A stretch of 64,000 nucleotides of DNA from JBHYDC01 sp051861205 (GCA_051861205.1 JBHYDC010000005.1:62001-126000), one strand, 5' to 3'. Positions 43,817 through 53,701 are shown, counted from the stretch's first letter. The notes: generated from the letters alone by a model not told the origin. Translations and numbers: made by a program.

Positions 43817-44247
43817 CCCAAAACCCGCCGGACACCGCGGAGCCTTGTTGAACGTATTCGAACCTATAACGAGGAAAAGGCCGCCGCGGCTTCGCAATGC
43901 CCCACTCAGTGGCGTCTTCTCGCCCAAGGCCGCGCCTGTCTTCGCGCCGACCTCCAGCGCCCTCGCCCTGTCAGCGGCAAGCCGATCTTCGCGCCGAGTA
44001 AGTCGGCGTCGGCGCTCTTTTCAACGCGTGAGCGCGGTTCATCATATCACCGGTGGTCTTTCCATCAGGTGAGATTAAACAACCTGATCCTACCGGAAAA
44101 CACGGGTGATCACCGCTACCCTGCTACACGGCACGCTGGGACACGATCGCTTGCAATTAATACTCTGTATAAATATATCTCAGCCTTGTGATGGCGCAAT
44201 TGAGTCAGTAGGCAGCCGGTGGAACGTGCCGAAAGAAAGGGGGCCGC
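43817..44247. other. 431-bp region at the edge of the accessory segment
   Basis: No gene recognised. The first half is GC-rich; from about 44100 AT-rich tracts appear (44150-44185). This is where the regular, high-GC gene order ends. The right part must hold the promoter of the Lrp-type gene (ribosome site near 44240). Confidence 0.4.
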
Positions 44248-44682
44248 ATGGAACTGGATCTGAAGGATCGCCAACTTGTTGGGCTTCTTCGGGAGAACGC
44301 GCGGTTGTCCACGACCGATCTCGCCAAACGCCTCTCACTATCCCGCACCACGGTACAAGCTAGGATTGAACGTCTGGAGCGGCGCTCAGTGATTGACGGC
44401 TATACGATACGGCTGGGGACCGCATTTGAGAGCCGAATGCTTGAGGCCAGCGTATCCGTTATCTGTACACCTCGGCTTACGCAACGTATCGAGGCGGAAC
44501 TGCGAAAGATGCCAGAAATAGTTGGAATCGTAGCAGTCAGCGGCGTCTATGATCTTATGATAACCATAGTTTCTGAAACAATCGATCAATTGAACTCCGC
44601 TATTGATCGTATAGGGGTCTTGGAGGGAGTAGAAAGAACAATGTCACAGATCGTTATGGCCAGAAGATACAGGCGAGCCTAG
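44248..44682 (+). CDS. Lrp/AsnC-family transcriptional regulator
   Basis: 144 residues. N-terminal winged HTH LDLKDRQLVGLLRENARLST followed by DLAKRLSLSRTTVQARIERL, then a C-terminal ligand-binding RAM domain (IVGIVAVSGVYDLMITIVSE). Proteins of this family sense amino acids such as lysine, leucine or branched-chain acids. It is the first intact gene of the right-hand accessory segment and is a candidate controller of the amino-acid catabolic genes there. GGGGG precedes ATG 44248. Confidence 0.85.
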   Translation: MELDLKDRQLVGLLRENARLSTTDLAKRLSLSRTTVQARIERLERRSVIDGYTIRLGTAFESRMLEASVSVICTPRLTQRIEAELRKMPEIVGIVAVSGVYDLMITIVSETIDQLNSAIDRIGVLEGVERTMSQIVMARRYRRA

Positions 44683-44849
44683 CGATGACAGTTCCCGAAA
44701 ACTTGCTGCGGTCCTCAGCATCTTGGTCAGTTAACGCCTATGCCCAAGGCGGTACTCTGCGGTCTCCGGAATGCGTCCGTTGATCAGATTTCAAGCTCCG
44801 ACTGCAGGGCCTGGACGCTTGCATATGCTCCCCCCATCTACGGGCGCCG

Positions 44850-45240
44850 ACGGGTCAGGACGAATGAACATTGCGGCTTCTGCCGCATCAAACTCCGGAT
44901 GGTACTGGACGCCATAAGCGAGTGCCGGAAATCCTTGGATTCAAGGCTGCACTTGGCAAGCCTCGTTTGCGGACAAAATCAATCCGCCCGATGGCAGGAC
45001 ATTGACTATGTCACTGCGTATCGCAGGCGAGTCAAATTGCAAAGACTTGCCCTCGAAGAGGGCGAGACGCGTCCTGCGTCGCTCAATGAAACCGTTCCAC
45101 CAATTGCCGGCTCGCTCCGAACAGATGCTGATCCTTCCAGATGTTCAGCGTAAAGCCGACAACAAAAAGGAAGTCGCATCTGGGAAGCGGACCAGACGTT
45201 GTGTTCTGCGTCATGAACTCCAAATGCAGCTCTAATCCGT
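44850..45240 (-). pseudogene. Decayed class I glutamine amidotransferase
   Basis: Read leftward, one frame gives AIGGTVSLSDAGRVSP and an adjacent frame then continues LFEGKSLQFDSPAIRSDIVN, VLPSGGLILSANEACQVQP, a TGA stop, and after it IQGFPALAYGVQYHPEFDAA. GVQYHPEF is the catalytic His-Glu motif of class I amidotransferases, and the preceding blocks match their usual order (LFEGKP..FD.PA.H.D.V..LP). So at least one frameshift and one nonsense codon are present, and the nucleophile-Cys part is not recognisable. The region between the Lrp and GMC genes thus holds a remnant rather than a gene. Confidence 0.7.
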
Positions 45241-45340
45241 AAGGACAAGATTAGCGAAGTGCACGCGCGTCGACTTGCGCCGGCCCCGTTCCAAGCAAGG
45301 CATCTCATCCTTTTTTTCCGCGGAAGATACGCACCCACGA

Positions 45341-45380
45341 TGCCATGATGCCATGATGCCATGATGCCATGATGCCATGA
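45341..45380. repeat. 8-bp tandem repeat, five perfect copies
   Basis: TGCCATGA occurs five times without variation, 36 bp beyond the GMC oxidoreductase stop (which is at 45417 on the minus strand). Likely a slippage-prone, strain-variable array; no coding role. Confidence 0.95.
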
Positions 45381-45416
45381 TTAGACGTGGAACGGGCCGC
45401 CATCACTTTTGCAACC

Positions 45417-47030
45417 TCAGTGCTGCTGGAGACGCGTCGAGCTTGCTGCAGTCAATATAGCCGCAGAAATCTTTTCGGCCATCATGATTACCGGCGCATT
45501 GAGGTTGGCGGAGGGGATCACTGGAAGTATTGATGCATCCACCACACGTAGCCCATCGATACCAATCACTCGGCCTTCAGCATCAGTGACCCGCCCCATA
45601 GCAAGCGTGCAGCTAGGATGGTAATTCGATTCCCCAAAAGCTCGCACCCAGTTGATGATTTCCATGTCCGTCTGAGCTTCTGCGCTTTCGCCGATTTCGG
45701 GACCGAAGGCTCCACGTGCTGCCGATTGGACCATAAGCTCACGCATCGTTCGGAGCGCGGTTACGGCCAGCTTCTGGTCATGTTCTGTTTCGGCGATCCC
45801 GAGTCGAAAAGCTGGTACGTCCATCGGGTTCGTCGATCGTAGCCAGACACGCCCTTTGCTGGTTGGTCGCTGAAGCGATAGCGAGCAGTGGAATCCGGGG
45901 CCGACACGGATCGCATCGTGCCCAAAGTACGGGTTCATCGCCACGCACTCCATCTGAATGTCCGCACGGCCTGAACCATCCGTTGATATCATCGCGCCCG
46001 CTTCGAACCAGTTGCTGGCCCCGAGACCTCGTCGGGTAGCAACCCAAGTCGCGCCCAAGGAAATCTTCCCGACCGGCGATAAAGCATGGTGCATTGACAT
46101 GCGCTCGTCGCGAACGCCCCAGTAAAGGGCAAGACAAGTGTGGTCAGACAGTCCCTGCCCAACCTCGGGCTGATCTAGAACGACCCGGATACCCTGTTGC
46201 CGCAACTCGTCGGCCGGACCTACGCCGGAAAGCATAAGGATCTGGGGCGACATAATCGCTCCGGCCGAGAGAATAACCTCCCGATCTGCTGAAACAGAAA
46301 TCTCTCTCCCGCGATGAATCAGGTTTACGCCAATACAACGCCCTCCATGGAAACGGAGGCGGCTTACTCTAACCCCAGTTAGCACCGAGACGTTCTGGCC
46401 GGTCATTTTACGCAGGTAGACCTGCGAAGTGTTCATTCGGCGCCCGTCACCGATGTTTCGCTGGACCCGGTGCATTCCCGTTTGCGTGGCTCCATTTTGA
46501 TCATCGTTGAAGCCATGCCCTGCCTCCATCCCAGCAGCGATGAACGCTCGGAAGAGAGGGTTTTCACAAGGCGCACGAGTCACCTTCGTCGGGCCGTCAC
46601 CCCCTCGCCACTCGTCAGGGCCATCCTCAAAGGCTTCTGCCCGCTTGAAGTAGGGGAGTACTTCTTTGAATGACCACCCTTCTACGCCGTATTCCTGCCA
46701 GCTATCATAGTCCTCACGATTGCCTCGCATCCAATGCATGCCGTTAACCGAGGATGATCCACCCAACAGCTTGCCGCGAGGGAGATAGACCCGGGTGCCG
46801 TTCTCTTGGTCCGAAAAGAGCTTCCAGTTGGTGGAGTCGGAGAGAAGCGGCAGTCCCATTGCCGCCGGCATGACCACTCCGAGGCGCATGTCGCTGCGGC
46901 CGGCCTCGACTACAAGGATACGGATGCCACGGTCCGCACCAAGTCGGGCAGCCATAACGGACCCTGCGGAACCAGCTCCCACTATGATATAGTCATACCC
47001 TTCCAAACTGGGTTTGCTCACAACTCGCAT
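45417..47030 (-). CDS. GMC-family FAD oxidoreductase (choline-dehydrogenase-like)
   Basis: 537 residues. N-terminal FAD motif YIIVGAGSAGSVMAARLG, then LPRGKLLGGSSSVNGMHWMR, the second family motif GAIMSPQILMLSGVGP, and at the C-terminus the catalytic His in SNYHPSCTLAMGR and the Asn in PSANLNAPVIMMAEKI. It oxidises an alcohol or amino alcohol to the aldehyde with a quinone or oxygen as acceptor. The substrate is not readable; choline-, polyethylene-glycol- and amino-alcohol-oxidising relatives all look alike. AAGGAAG precedes ATG 47030. It is separated from lysine dehydrogenase by 568 bp, so it is probably transcribed alone. Confidence 0.87.
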   Translation of the reverse strand: MRVVSKPSLEGYDYIIVGAGSAGSVMAARLGADRGIRILVVEAGRSDMRLGVVMPAAMGLPLLSDSTNWKLFSDQENGTRVYLPRGKLLGGSSSVNGMHWMRGNREDYDSWQEYGVEGWSFKEVLPYFKRAEAFEDGPDEWRGGDGPTKVTRAPCENPLFRAFIAAGMEAGHGFNDDQNGATQTGMHRVQRNIGDGRRMNTSQVYLRKMTGQNVSVLTGVRVSRLRFHGGRCIGVNLIHRGREISVSADREVILSAGAIMSPQILMLSGVGPADELRQQGIRVVLDQPEVGQGLSDHTCLALYWGVRDERMSMHHALSPVGKISLGATWVATRRGLGASNWFEAGAMISTDGSGRADIQMECVAMNPYFGHDAIRVGPGFHCSLSLQRPTSKGRVWLRSTNPMDVPAFRLGIAETEHDQKLAVTALRTMRELMVQSAARGAFGPEIGESAEAQTDMEIINWVRAFGESNYHPSCTLAMGRVTDAEGRVIGIDGLRVVDASILPVIPSANLNAPVIMMAEKISAAILTAASSTRLQQH

Positions 47031-47598
47031 GAAATCTTCCTTAGCTCCAACGAACGCTATTTAGACAGTGTATATATTTTGTTTCGCCACTGCATCTCTG
47101 ATTTTTCGGCAAAATGCCAGCTTAACCGGGCAACCAACTCAAAACTGTTCGCGAGTTCGGCACATTGACGAGCCGCGATGGCGAACGCTGTTGATGCGAC
47201 TGGCAAGCTCTTTGACCCGCCGCTTCCCTTGACGGCGGTTTGGCATCGCCCTGCAATCGCACCGCGAATACCCCCTTAACGGGTTTGCAATGTTCGCTGT
47301 GAAAAGACCGCCAGATGATGAAGCTTTACGTTCAGCCGCGCAGGTGCATACTAGAAAGAATTGCGCACTTTGACTTGCGCCGGATGATATTCCCCGTAAT
47401 TTCATCGTTCATATATATTATAAATATAACGATCCGAAATTCTTCGTCATTGCTTTAAAAAAATACAATAAATCCAAAATAATCACTCAAACTGTGGATT
47501 TCATTATTACAGCATCATTTACAAGCGCATTCCAATATATTTTTGTATATTGTTAGAGGCACCCAACATCGAAATGTCGGGTGCCATTGAATCGACGG
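47031..47598. other. 568-bp AT-rich intergenic region upstream of the GMC gene
   Basis: No gene supported; a weak frame at 47139-47405 has no recognisable features. The right half (47400-47560) is markedly AT-rich. It contains the terminator of the lysine dehydrogenase gene (47558-47585) and must hold the promoter of the GMC gene. Confidence 0.5.
47558..47585 (-). terminator. Hairpin terminator of the lysine-6-dehydrogenase-like gene
   Basis: Arms of 12 bp (GGCACCC...GGGTGCC outer part) with one internal mismatch and a four-base loop, 13 bp after the stop of the leftward gene. Leftward it is followed by TCTAACAATATAC, only moderately T-rich. Confidence 0.6.
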
Positions 47599-48702
47599 TT
47601 AGACGGCCTGCTTAAGGTGGAACGATTCAGGACGGTAGACCCGGCCTAGGCGATTGCTCAGGAAGTCGGCAAGTGCAACTTGCTCCTGTCGAACAAACCC
47701 CTTCTGGGGCAGCATACCGCCCGCTAGAAGGTCAAGGACCGTAGTAATCCCGGCGGCAGTTGTAATCTGGATGGCGCTCATCGCCTTGCCAGCCACGACA
47801 CCGGAGTAAACTTTGTTCGCATAGGTTTCCTGCAAGTAGCGACCATCTTTCCAACCGCAGACAGTAACAAAAATGACCACGACATCTTGCATTGTAGCCG
47901 GCAAGGCGTTCTCGAAAAGGTCCTTGAGAACGTCGCGGCGGTTCTTCAGGTTAAGGTCATGCAATAGGGCTTTGATTATCGCCTGATGTCCGGGATATCG
48001 GATCGTGCGATAGTTCATGGTCCGGACCCGGCCCTCAAGCGTCTTAGCCAGTGTACCGAGTCCGCCAGACGTATTAAAAGCCTCATACCTTATACCGTCT
48101 AAGGAGAACTCTTCACGTTCTTCCATAGCGGGAACCGTGACGAACTGCCCTTCTACAATGGACTCGCAGGGTTGGATGTACTCGTTGATCAGGCCATCCG
48201 TGCTCCAGGTCAGATTGTAGTTAAGAGCGTTGGAGGGATACTGTGGCAAAGCCCCGACCCGCATCCTGACGCTATCCAGAGTATCGAAACCTTTGGCAAG
48301 ATCGTGGGCGACAATCGAGATAAAGCCGGGAGCCAACCCGCACTGGGGGATGAACGAAACATTCGCGCCCTTGGAAAGCTCTTCGACCTTCTTCGTCGTT
48401 GCAACGTCCTCGGTCAAATCAAGGTAGTGAACCGATGCCTCGAGTGCCGCCTCTGCCACTTGCCCAGTTAAGTGGAAGGGAGCTGCAGATAGAACAGCAA
48501 ATTTTCCCCTAAGCAGCGCTACAAGTGCGGACCGATCGGTGATGTCGACCACCTTTCCCGCAATGGCAGGGTGGCAATCGAGCTTGTTGAGCTGTATTTG
48601 ATCTCGGTCAGTCACAATGACATTGAAGTCGCCCGTTGCAGCCAACATCAAAGCAATGGAACCACCAATCTTGCCCGCGCCAATGACGACTACATCCTTC
48701 AT
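47599..48702 (-). CDS. Saccharopine-dehydrogenase-family protein, probable L-lysine 6-dehydrogenase
   Basis: 367 residues. A Rossmann start VVVIGAGKIGGSIALMLAAT, then SAAPFHLTGQVAEAALEASV with HYLDLTED, PQCGLAPGFISIVAHDLA and YNLTWSTDGLINEYIQPC, NTSGGLGTLAKTLEGR, MNYRTIRYPGH. These match lysine 6-dehydrogenases (Geobacillus, Agrobacterium) better than saccharopine reductases. It would convert L-lysine and NAD+ to 2-aminoadipate 6-semialdehyde. ATG 48702 lies six bases after AAGGAG, whereas ATG 48708 abuts it, which decides the start. Terminated by a hairpin; 500 bp separate it from the FAD enzyme. Confidence 0.75.
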   Translation of the reverse strand: MKDVVVIGAGKIGGSIALMLAATGDFNVIVTDRDQIQLNKLDCHPAIAGKVVDITDRSALVALLRGKFAVLSAAPFHLTGQVAEAALEASVHYLDLTEDVATTKKVEELSKGANVSFIPQCGLAPGFISIVAHDLAKGFDTLDSVRMRVGALPQYPSNALNYNLTWSTDGLINEYIQPCESIVEGQFVTVPAMEEREEFSLDGIRYEAFNTSGGLGTLAKTLEGRVRTMNYRTIRYPGHQAIIKALLHDLNLKNRRDVLKDLFENALPATMQDVVVIFVTVCGWKDGRYLQETYANKVYSGVVAGKAMSAIQITTAAGITTVLDLLAGGMLPQKGFVRQEQVALADFLSNRLGRVYRPESFHLKQAV

Positions 48703-49208
48703 GTGCATCTCCTTCTATTAGAATTTGAGTGAAGGATTTTTGAAGGATGCTGACGACGGTTTATACTGACATTTTGGAAAAAAATTTGTATTCTTTTTTA
48801 CATCTCGCCGTGTTGATTTGGCGAAAGTCGCAGGAATGAATATCTTTGACGAAGTCGGGCCTTTCTAGGAAGACGGTTCAAGCCAGACTGCGCACCTAGA
48901 TCGGGAGCGCGTGATCGCGCGATACAGTATTCGGCGCTCCACCGCCTCTCTTTCCGGATTGGCTAAGGCGCACGTGTTGAGCACATTAGATCTTGAATTC
49001 TTGTCTCAACAGTGAGCATCCCCCCAGGAAACTCATGTGGAGGCTTCGATCTGACGGCAATGGTCGAACCATCTCCAATATCTGAGCGTGATTAAATTTT
49101 TGATACGATCGAGATGATACACGGTTTTGAGCACGCTTTCGATCATGATACTTTCGATGCGCGTCGGTCGCCCATTTCCGCCTAGCTCCAGACCTTATGA
49201 GTTGGGTC
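48703..49208. other. 506-bp non-coding region between the FAD enzyme and the lysine dehydrogenase gene
   Basis: No gene recognised. An AT-rich tract with TTTTTGAAGG-like and long A/T runs (48720-48800) lies just upstream of the dehydrogenase start, a plausible promoter. A dyad GGAGCGC...GCGCTCC with a 23-nt loop lies near 48904-48940. Confidence 0.4.
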
Positions 49209-52200
49209 TCATCGCGCGCCGGCGACCAGAAGGCGGTTCACTTCCTGCAACGGATGCGCCAAATGCAGGCCGCTCATGATTTTCACCTGGCAGCGACAGG
49301 AGTATCCGGTCGACATTATGACATCGCATTCCTGCAGAGATAAGAACTGGCTTCGCCAGTTCATTTCGTAAAGACTTTCTGAAGCAGCTCTATTCTTTGT
49401 TTCATGACCGAACGTTCCAGCCATCCCACAACATCCGACGTTCGGCACTTGAAGCTGTACTCCGAGCTTCTCGAATATGTCTTTCCATTGACCTATTCCA
49501 CCGGGAACACTTGTCCTTTCCGTACAGTGAAGCAAAAGAACATGTCGTGCTCGAGCAGGTTCACCTCTCACAGTCAGGGACTGCAAGACCTGGGCGAGCC
49601 ACTCCTGCGACAGCAGTACCTTGAACGTGGGGCGCTCTTTCAGCGCCTGATACTCTCCACGAAAAGCAAGCGTCAAAGAAGGGTCTAGCCCGACAAGTGT
49701 CACGCCGAGATCGAAGATGTCCTGCAGGTAGCCTGCCGTCTTACCCGCCGCCCTGTTGAATTGGTTGCGGTAGCCATGAACGTGTAGCGCTTTCCCATTG
49801 ATATGCGGGGCAGCAAGCATCGGTTCAAGCCCAAGTTTGTAAGTCAAGTCTATAGCGCTTAAGACGATGTCGGGGTCAAAGTACGACGTAAATGCATCCG
49901 CGACAAACACAACCCGGCGCGCTCTCTCATGCGCGGGCAGCTTCTCAAGCTCATCAACACGAGCTACCGCGACCCCGAGCCGCTTGGTTTCCTTCTGCAA
50001 CGAGAGTGCCGGTAGCCGGGGAAGCGCTGTCAAACCTAAAAGGCCAATCGCAGCATTCCCTAGTGCTGTATCGACCACAAAATTGTAAAGGGCCCGCATC
50101 CGAGCGATGAACGGGAGCACTGTTTCGATGTGACCGACAACCGGGTGCTTCAACGGCCGAAGATAGCGACCGTAATAGACGTCAAGGAATTTTGACCTGA
50201 ACGCTGGTACATCTACTTTCACAGGGCATTGTCCTGCGCAGGCCTTGCAGGCCAAGCAGGTATTCAATGATTCCCGTACTTCGTGAGAAAAATCCGCACG
50301 ATTCCTTGGATTGCAGCTATTGAACAGCCTTATAGCCAGCGCGAGGAGGGGATTGGTGCCAGTTTGCACTTCGGCTTCACGACGTGGATCAACGCCCTTT
50401 TCGCCGAGCAGACGCAGCCATTCTCGCAAGAGAGAGGCCCTGCCTTTCGGTGACTGCCGACGGTCACGACTGACCTTATAGGAGGGACACATGACGCTCG
50501 TCTCGTCGAAATCAAAACAGGCGCCGTTGCCGTTGCAATAAGCTGCATTGTCGAAGGCGGCGCGGATCTCATTGCCGATCGCCCGGTCGAAGGCACCCCG
50601 CAGCGGCACCTCGTCGATCTTCAGGAGCGGCGTATCGTTGCCGCTGGCGATCTTTCCAGGATTCAGCCGGTTCTCTGGATCGAAAGCCCGCTTGATCTCC
50701 TGCAGAGAGGGATAGAGATCACCGAAGAACGCCGGCACATATTCCGAACGAATGCCCTTGCCATGTTCGCCCCAGAGTACGCCGCCGTATCTACGGGTGA
50801 GTGCGACCACCGCGTCGCTGATCTCGCGCACCAGCGGCACATGCTCCGCCCGCACGAGATCCAGCGCCGGTCGCACATGCAACACACCCGCATCGACATG
50901 GCCGAACATGCCATATTCGACGCCCGCCTTGTCGAGAAGCGACCGGAACTCGCGGATATAAGCGGCGAGGTTCTCCGGCGGGACGGCAGTGTCCTCGACG
51001 AAGGGAACCGGCCGGACCGGGCCATCCATGCTGCCGAGCAGACCGACGGCGCGCTTGCGCATGGTCCAAATGGCTTCTGCGTCCTCATGTCCGCACGCAA
51101 TGGAATAACCGAGGCGATTGCCATTGGCGGCGCTCCCAAGGGCCGCGGTCACCGCCTCGAGCTTGCGCTCCAACTCGCTTGCGTCGTCGGCGACGACTTC
51201 GACAATGTTAATGCCGTCGGCGGCCTGGCCGGCATCATTGGGAAAAAAGCGGCTGATCGCAGTCCAGACGATATCGCACTTGGCGAGGCGAAGCACCTTC
51301 TCGTCGACCGTTTCCACCGAGGCGACCTTCAGCAGCGTCAGGTTGCGGGCATCCTCGAGCGCGGCATTGAAATCGTTATAGCGGATGTTGATGAGAGCGA
51401 CTTCGGCGGGTAGCGGAAGCAGATTGAGCTCCGCCTCGGCGATCAATGCCAGGGTGCCCTCGGACCCGCACAGTATGGCGTTGAGGTCGAACAGTCCGTT
51501 TTCCCGGCGCACATGGGCTAGATCGTAGCCTGTCATGTATCGGTTCAGATTGGGGAACACCTCACGAATACGATCCTTCTTTTCCCGGGTGATCTGCTCA
51601 ACGGCCCTGTGAATGGCACCGATCTTGTCGTCGCGCTTCAGCAACGCATCAAGCGCCGCAGGCTCAAGCGGCCGCGACCAGAAATCAGTTCCATCCATCA
51701 GCACTATGCGCAGCCCCAGCACGTGCCTCGAAGTCTTACCGTAGAGGCAGGATCCCTGCCCGCAGGCATCCGTCGAGATCATCCCACCGATTGTCGCGCG
51801 GTTGGAGGTCGAAAGCTCGGGCGCGAAGAAGAGGCCATGCGCCTTAAGCGCCCGGTTCAGTTGGTCCTTCACCACACCCGCCTCGACCCGCGCCACCCGC
51901 CGCACCGGATCGATCTCGATGATGCGGTTCATGTGCCGCGAGCAGTCGACCACGACGCCGGGGGTCAGCGACTGGCCGTTGGTGCCGGTGCCGCCGCCGC
52001 GCGGTGCAATCACGATCTGGCGAAAGGCAGGTTCCGACAGCGCCTGGCAGAGAACTTTGAGGTCGGCCGCGTCGAGGGGGAAAAGCACCCCCTGCGGTTC
52101 CACCTGGTATATGGAATTGTCGGTCGCATAGACGGTCCGCGAAGCGGACCGCGTTTCGATGTCACCACGAAACCCTGCCTCGATTAGGCGCTCGAAAAAG

Positions 52201-52250
52201 CCGGGCGGAGCCTCGGCGGCAGTAACAGGGCGATGGAGGCGTGGAATCAT
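49209..52250 (-). CDS. FAD- and Fe-S-binding oxidoreductase, YdiJ-like D-2-hydroxyglutarate dehydrogenase
   Basis: 1013 residues. The N-terminal half is an FAD-linked oxidase domain (VIAPRGGGTGTNGQS, DACGQGSCLYGKTSRHVLG) and continues through a lactate-oxidase-type C-terminal lobe (GMFGHVDAGVLHVRP, GGVLWGEHGKGIRSEYVP). A ferredoxin-like segment CLACKACAGQCPVKVD and two CCG-type domains (HCTERT, NVGCCGMAGTFGHETK) follow. That architecture and length are those of YdiJ, which oxidises D-2-hydroxyglutarate to 2-oxoglutarate in the lysine pathway of Pseudomonas putida. It starts 12 bp after the aminotransferase stop, so the two are cotranscribed. Confidence 0.88.
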   Translation of the reverse strand: MIPRLHRPVTAAEAPPGFFERLIEAGFRGDIETRSASRTVYATDNSIYQVEPQGVLFPLDAADLKVLCQALSEPAFRQIVIAPRGGGTGTNGQSLTPGVVVDCSRHMNRIIEIDPVRRVARVEAGVVKDQLNRALKAHGLFFAPELSTSNRATIGGMISTDACGQGSCLYGKTSRHVLGLRIVLMDGTDFWSRPLEPAALDALLKRDDKIGAIHRAVEQITREKKDRIREVFPNLNRYMTGYDLAHVRRENGLFDLNAILCGSEGTLALIAEAELNLLPLPAEVALINIRYNDFNAALEDARNLTLLKVASVETVDEKVLRLAKCDIVWTAISRFFPNDAGQAADGINIVEVVADDASELERKLEAVTAALGSAANGNRLGYSIACGHEDAEAIWTMRKRAVGLLGSMDGPVRPVPFVEDTAVPPENLAAYIREFRSLLDKAGVEYGMFGHVDAGVLHVRPALDLVRAEHVPLVREISDAVVALTRRYGGVLWGEHGKGIRSEYVPAFFGDLYPSLQEIKRAFDPENRLNPGKIASGNDTPLLKIDEVPLRGAFDRAIGNEIRAAFDNAAYCNGNGACFDFDETSVMCPSYKVSRDRRQSPKGRASLLREWLRLLGEKGVDPRREAEVQTGTNPLLALAIRLFNSCNPRNRADFSHEVRESLNTCLACKACAGQCPVKVDVPAFRSKFLDVYYGRYLRPLKHPVVGHIETVLPFIARMRALYNFVVDTALGNAAIGLLGLTALPRLPALSLQKETKRLGVAVARVDELEKLPAHERARRVVFVADAFTSYFDPDIVLSAIDLTYKLGLEPMLAAPHINGKALHVHGYRNQFNRAAGKTAGYLQDIFDLGVTLVGLDPSLTLAFRGEYQALKERPTFKVLLSQEWLAQVLQSLTVRGEPARARHVLLLHCTERTSVPGGIGQWKDIFEKLGVQLQVPNVGCCGMAGTFGHETKNRAASESLYEMNWRSQFLSLQECDVIMSTGYSCRCQVKIMSGLHLAHPLQEVNRLLVAGAR

Positions 52251-52262
52251 GAGGTGGCAGCT

Positions 52263-53498
52263 TTATCCTCTCAGAGCCGAGCAAGCCCGTTCGATGCGAT
52301 CAAGCGCCTCTATCAGCTCGGCTTCCGATGTCGCATAGGAAATGCGGAAGAAGGGCGAAAGACCGAAGGCCGAACCCGGAACGACGGCCACATGGGCCTC
52401 TTCGAGTAGGTATGCTGTGAAATCGGCATCGGTCAGAAGCGTCTTGCCCTTGGGAGTGACCTTGTTCAGCACGCCGGCGCAGCCGGAAAACGTATAAAAT
52501 GCGCCTTCCGGGGTGCGGCATTCGAGACCGGGAATGGCATTCAGCCGGCCGACGACCAGATCGCGACGATGCTTGAAGCTGTCCTGCCGCTCCTTGAGAA
52601 AGTCCTGCGGGCCGCTCAGCGCGGCAATCGCCGCCGCCTGGCTGACCGAGCAGGGGCAGGACGTCGCCTGGCTCTGGATCACGGCCATGGCCTTGATCAG
52701 CGACTTCGGACCGCCGGCATAGCCGATGCGCCAGCCGGTCATCGCATAGGCCTTGGAGACGCCGTTGATTGTCAGCGCCCGGTCCTTGAGGCGCGGCTCC
52801 AGGGCAACGGGCGTGACGAAGTCGAAGCCGTCATAGAGGATGTGCTCGTACATGTCGTCGACCATCAGCCAGACATGCGGATGACGCAGCAGCACCTCGA
52901 TCAGCGGACGGTAGTCGGCCGCGCTGTAGGCGGCACCCGACGGATTGGACGGCGAGTTGAGCAGCACCCACCGGGTCTTCGGCGTGATCGCCTTTTCCAT
53001 CTGCTCGGGCCGAAGCCGAAATCCGGCGCCGGCGTCGCAGGGCACCAGAACGGATGTGCCGCTGCAGACCTCGACGATGTCGGAATAAGAGGTCCAGTAA
53101 GGTGTGGGGATGATGACCTCGTCGCCGCCATCAATCGTCGCCATGAAGGCATTGAAGAGGATCTGCTTGGCGCCGGTGCCGACGGTCACCTCGTCCACGG
53201 TATAATTGATGCCGTTCTCACGCTTGAACTTGGCGACGATCGCCTGCTTCAGCGCGGGCGACCCGTCGAGCGCGGTATACTTGGTTTCTCCGGCGTCGAT
53301 CGCCATCTTGGCCGCCTGCTTGATGTGGTCGGGCGTGTCGAAATCCGGCTCGCCCGCGCCGAGAATGATCACGGGCAGGCCTTCGCGCTTCATCGCTGCG
53401 GCCTTCGCGCCGATCTGCAGGATCGTGGATACGCCGACAGAGGCGATCCGCGAAGCGGGCCGGAAGCCAGCCTCCTCAACTTTCACCGTGATCGTCAT
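52263..53498 (-). CDS. Class I PLP aminotransferase, probable 2-aminoadipate transaminase
   Basis: 411 residues of the AspC/AatA type: GAGEPDFDTPDHIKQAA, the Asn-Pro block in LNSPSNPSGAAY, the PLP lysine in SKAYAMTGWRIGYAGG and FRISYATSE near the end. Standing between HglS and the D-2-hydroxyglutarate dehydrogenase, it most likely removes the amino group of 2-aminoadipate to give 2-oxoadipate, the HglS substrate. The sequence alone fits aspartate transaminase equally well. ATG 53498; 203 bp separate it from hglS. Confidence 0.82.
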   Translation of the reverse strand: MTITVKVEEAGFRPASRIASVGVSTILQIGAKAAAMKREGLPVIILGAGEPDFDTPDHIKQAAKMAIDAGETKYTALDGSPALKQAIVAKFKRENGINYTVDEVTVGTGAKQILFNAFMATIDGGDEVIIPTPYWTSYSDIVEVCSGTSVLVPCDAGAGFRLRPEQMEKAITPKTRWVLLNSPSNPSGAAYSAADYRPLIEVLLRHPHVWLMVDDMYEHILYDGFDFVTPVALEPRLKDRALTINGVSKAYAMTGWRIGYAGGPKSLIKAMAVIQSQATSCPCSVSQAAAIAALSGPQDFLKERQDSFKHRRDLVVGRLNAIPGLECRTPEGAFYTFSGCAGVLNKVTPKGKTLLTDADFTAYLLEEAHVAVVPGSAFGLSPFFRISYATSEAELIEALDRIERACSALRG

Positions 53499-53701
53499 GG
53501 TTCAGCGCCTTATGCGAAGTCGAAGGTGACACCCTGCGCGAGCGGCAAGGACTTCGAATTCCGGCGAGAAGCACTTTAGATCACCGCCGGCATCGGTGGC
53601 CTTGTTCACGCAAAAACGTTCGAAAATGGCGGGAGCCTTAGCGGCAAGGGTGGCGGTCTTCGCTGCGATGTTCATTGTCGAGCAATCCGTAAAGCGTGCA
53701 A
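53499..53701. other. 203-bp spacer between hglS and the aminotransferase
   Basis: One leftward frame (53502-53705) reads STMNIAAKTATLAAKAP and on, but has no ribosome site and no recognisable homology. I consider it a spacer or a small remnant. Confidence 0.3.

Noticed and set aside
44106..44363. 85-residue plus-strand frame overlapping the Lrp start
   Set aside because: Overlaps the HTH-coding start of the Lrp gene in another frame; no ribosome site or domain.
44740..45153. 137-residue plus-strand open frame between the Lrp and GMC genes
   Set aside because: It is antisense to the amidotransferase remnant, whose motifs are readable on the other strand.
47139..47405. 88-residue minus-strand open frame upstream of the GMC gene
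   Set aside because: No ribosome site, no motif, low-quality composition; treated as intergenic.
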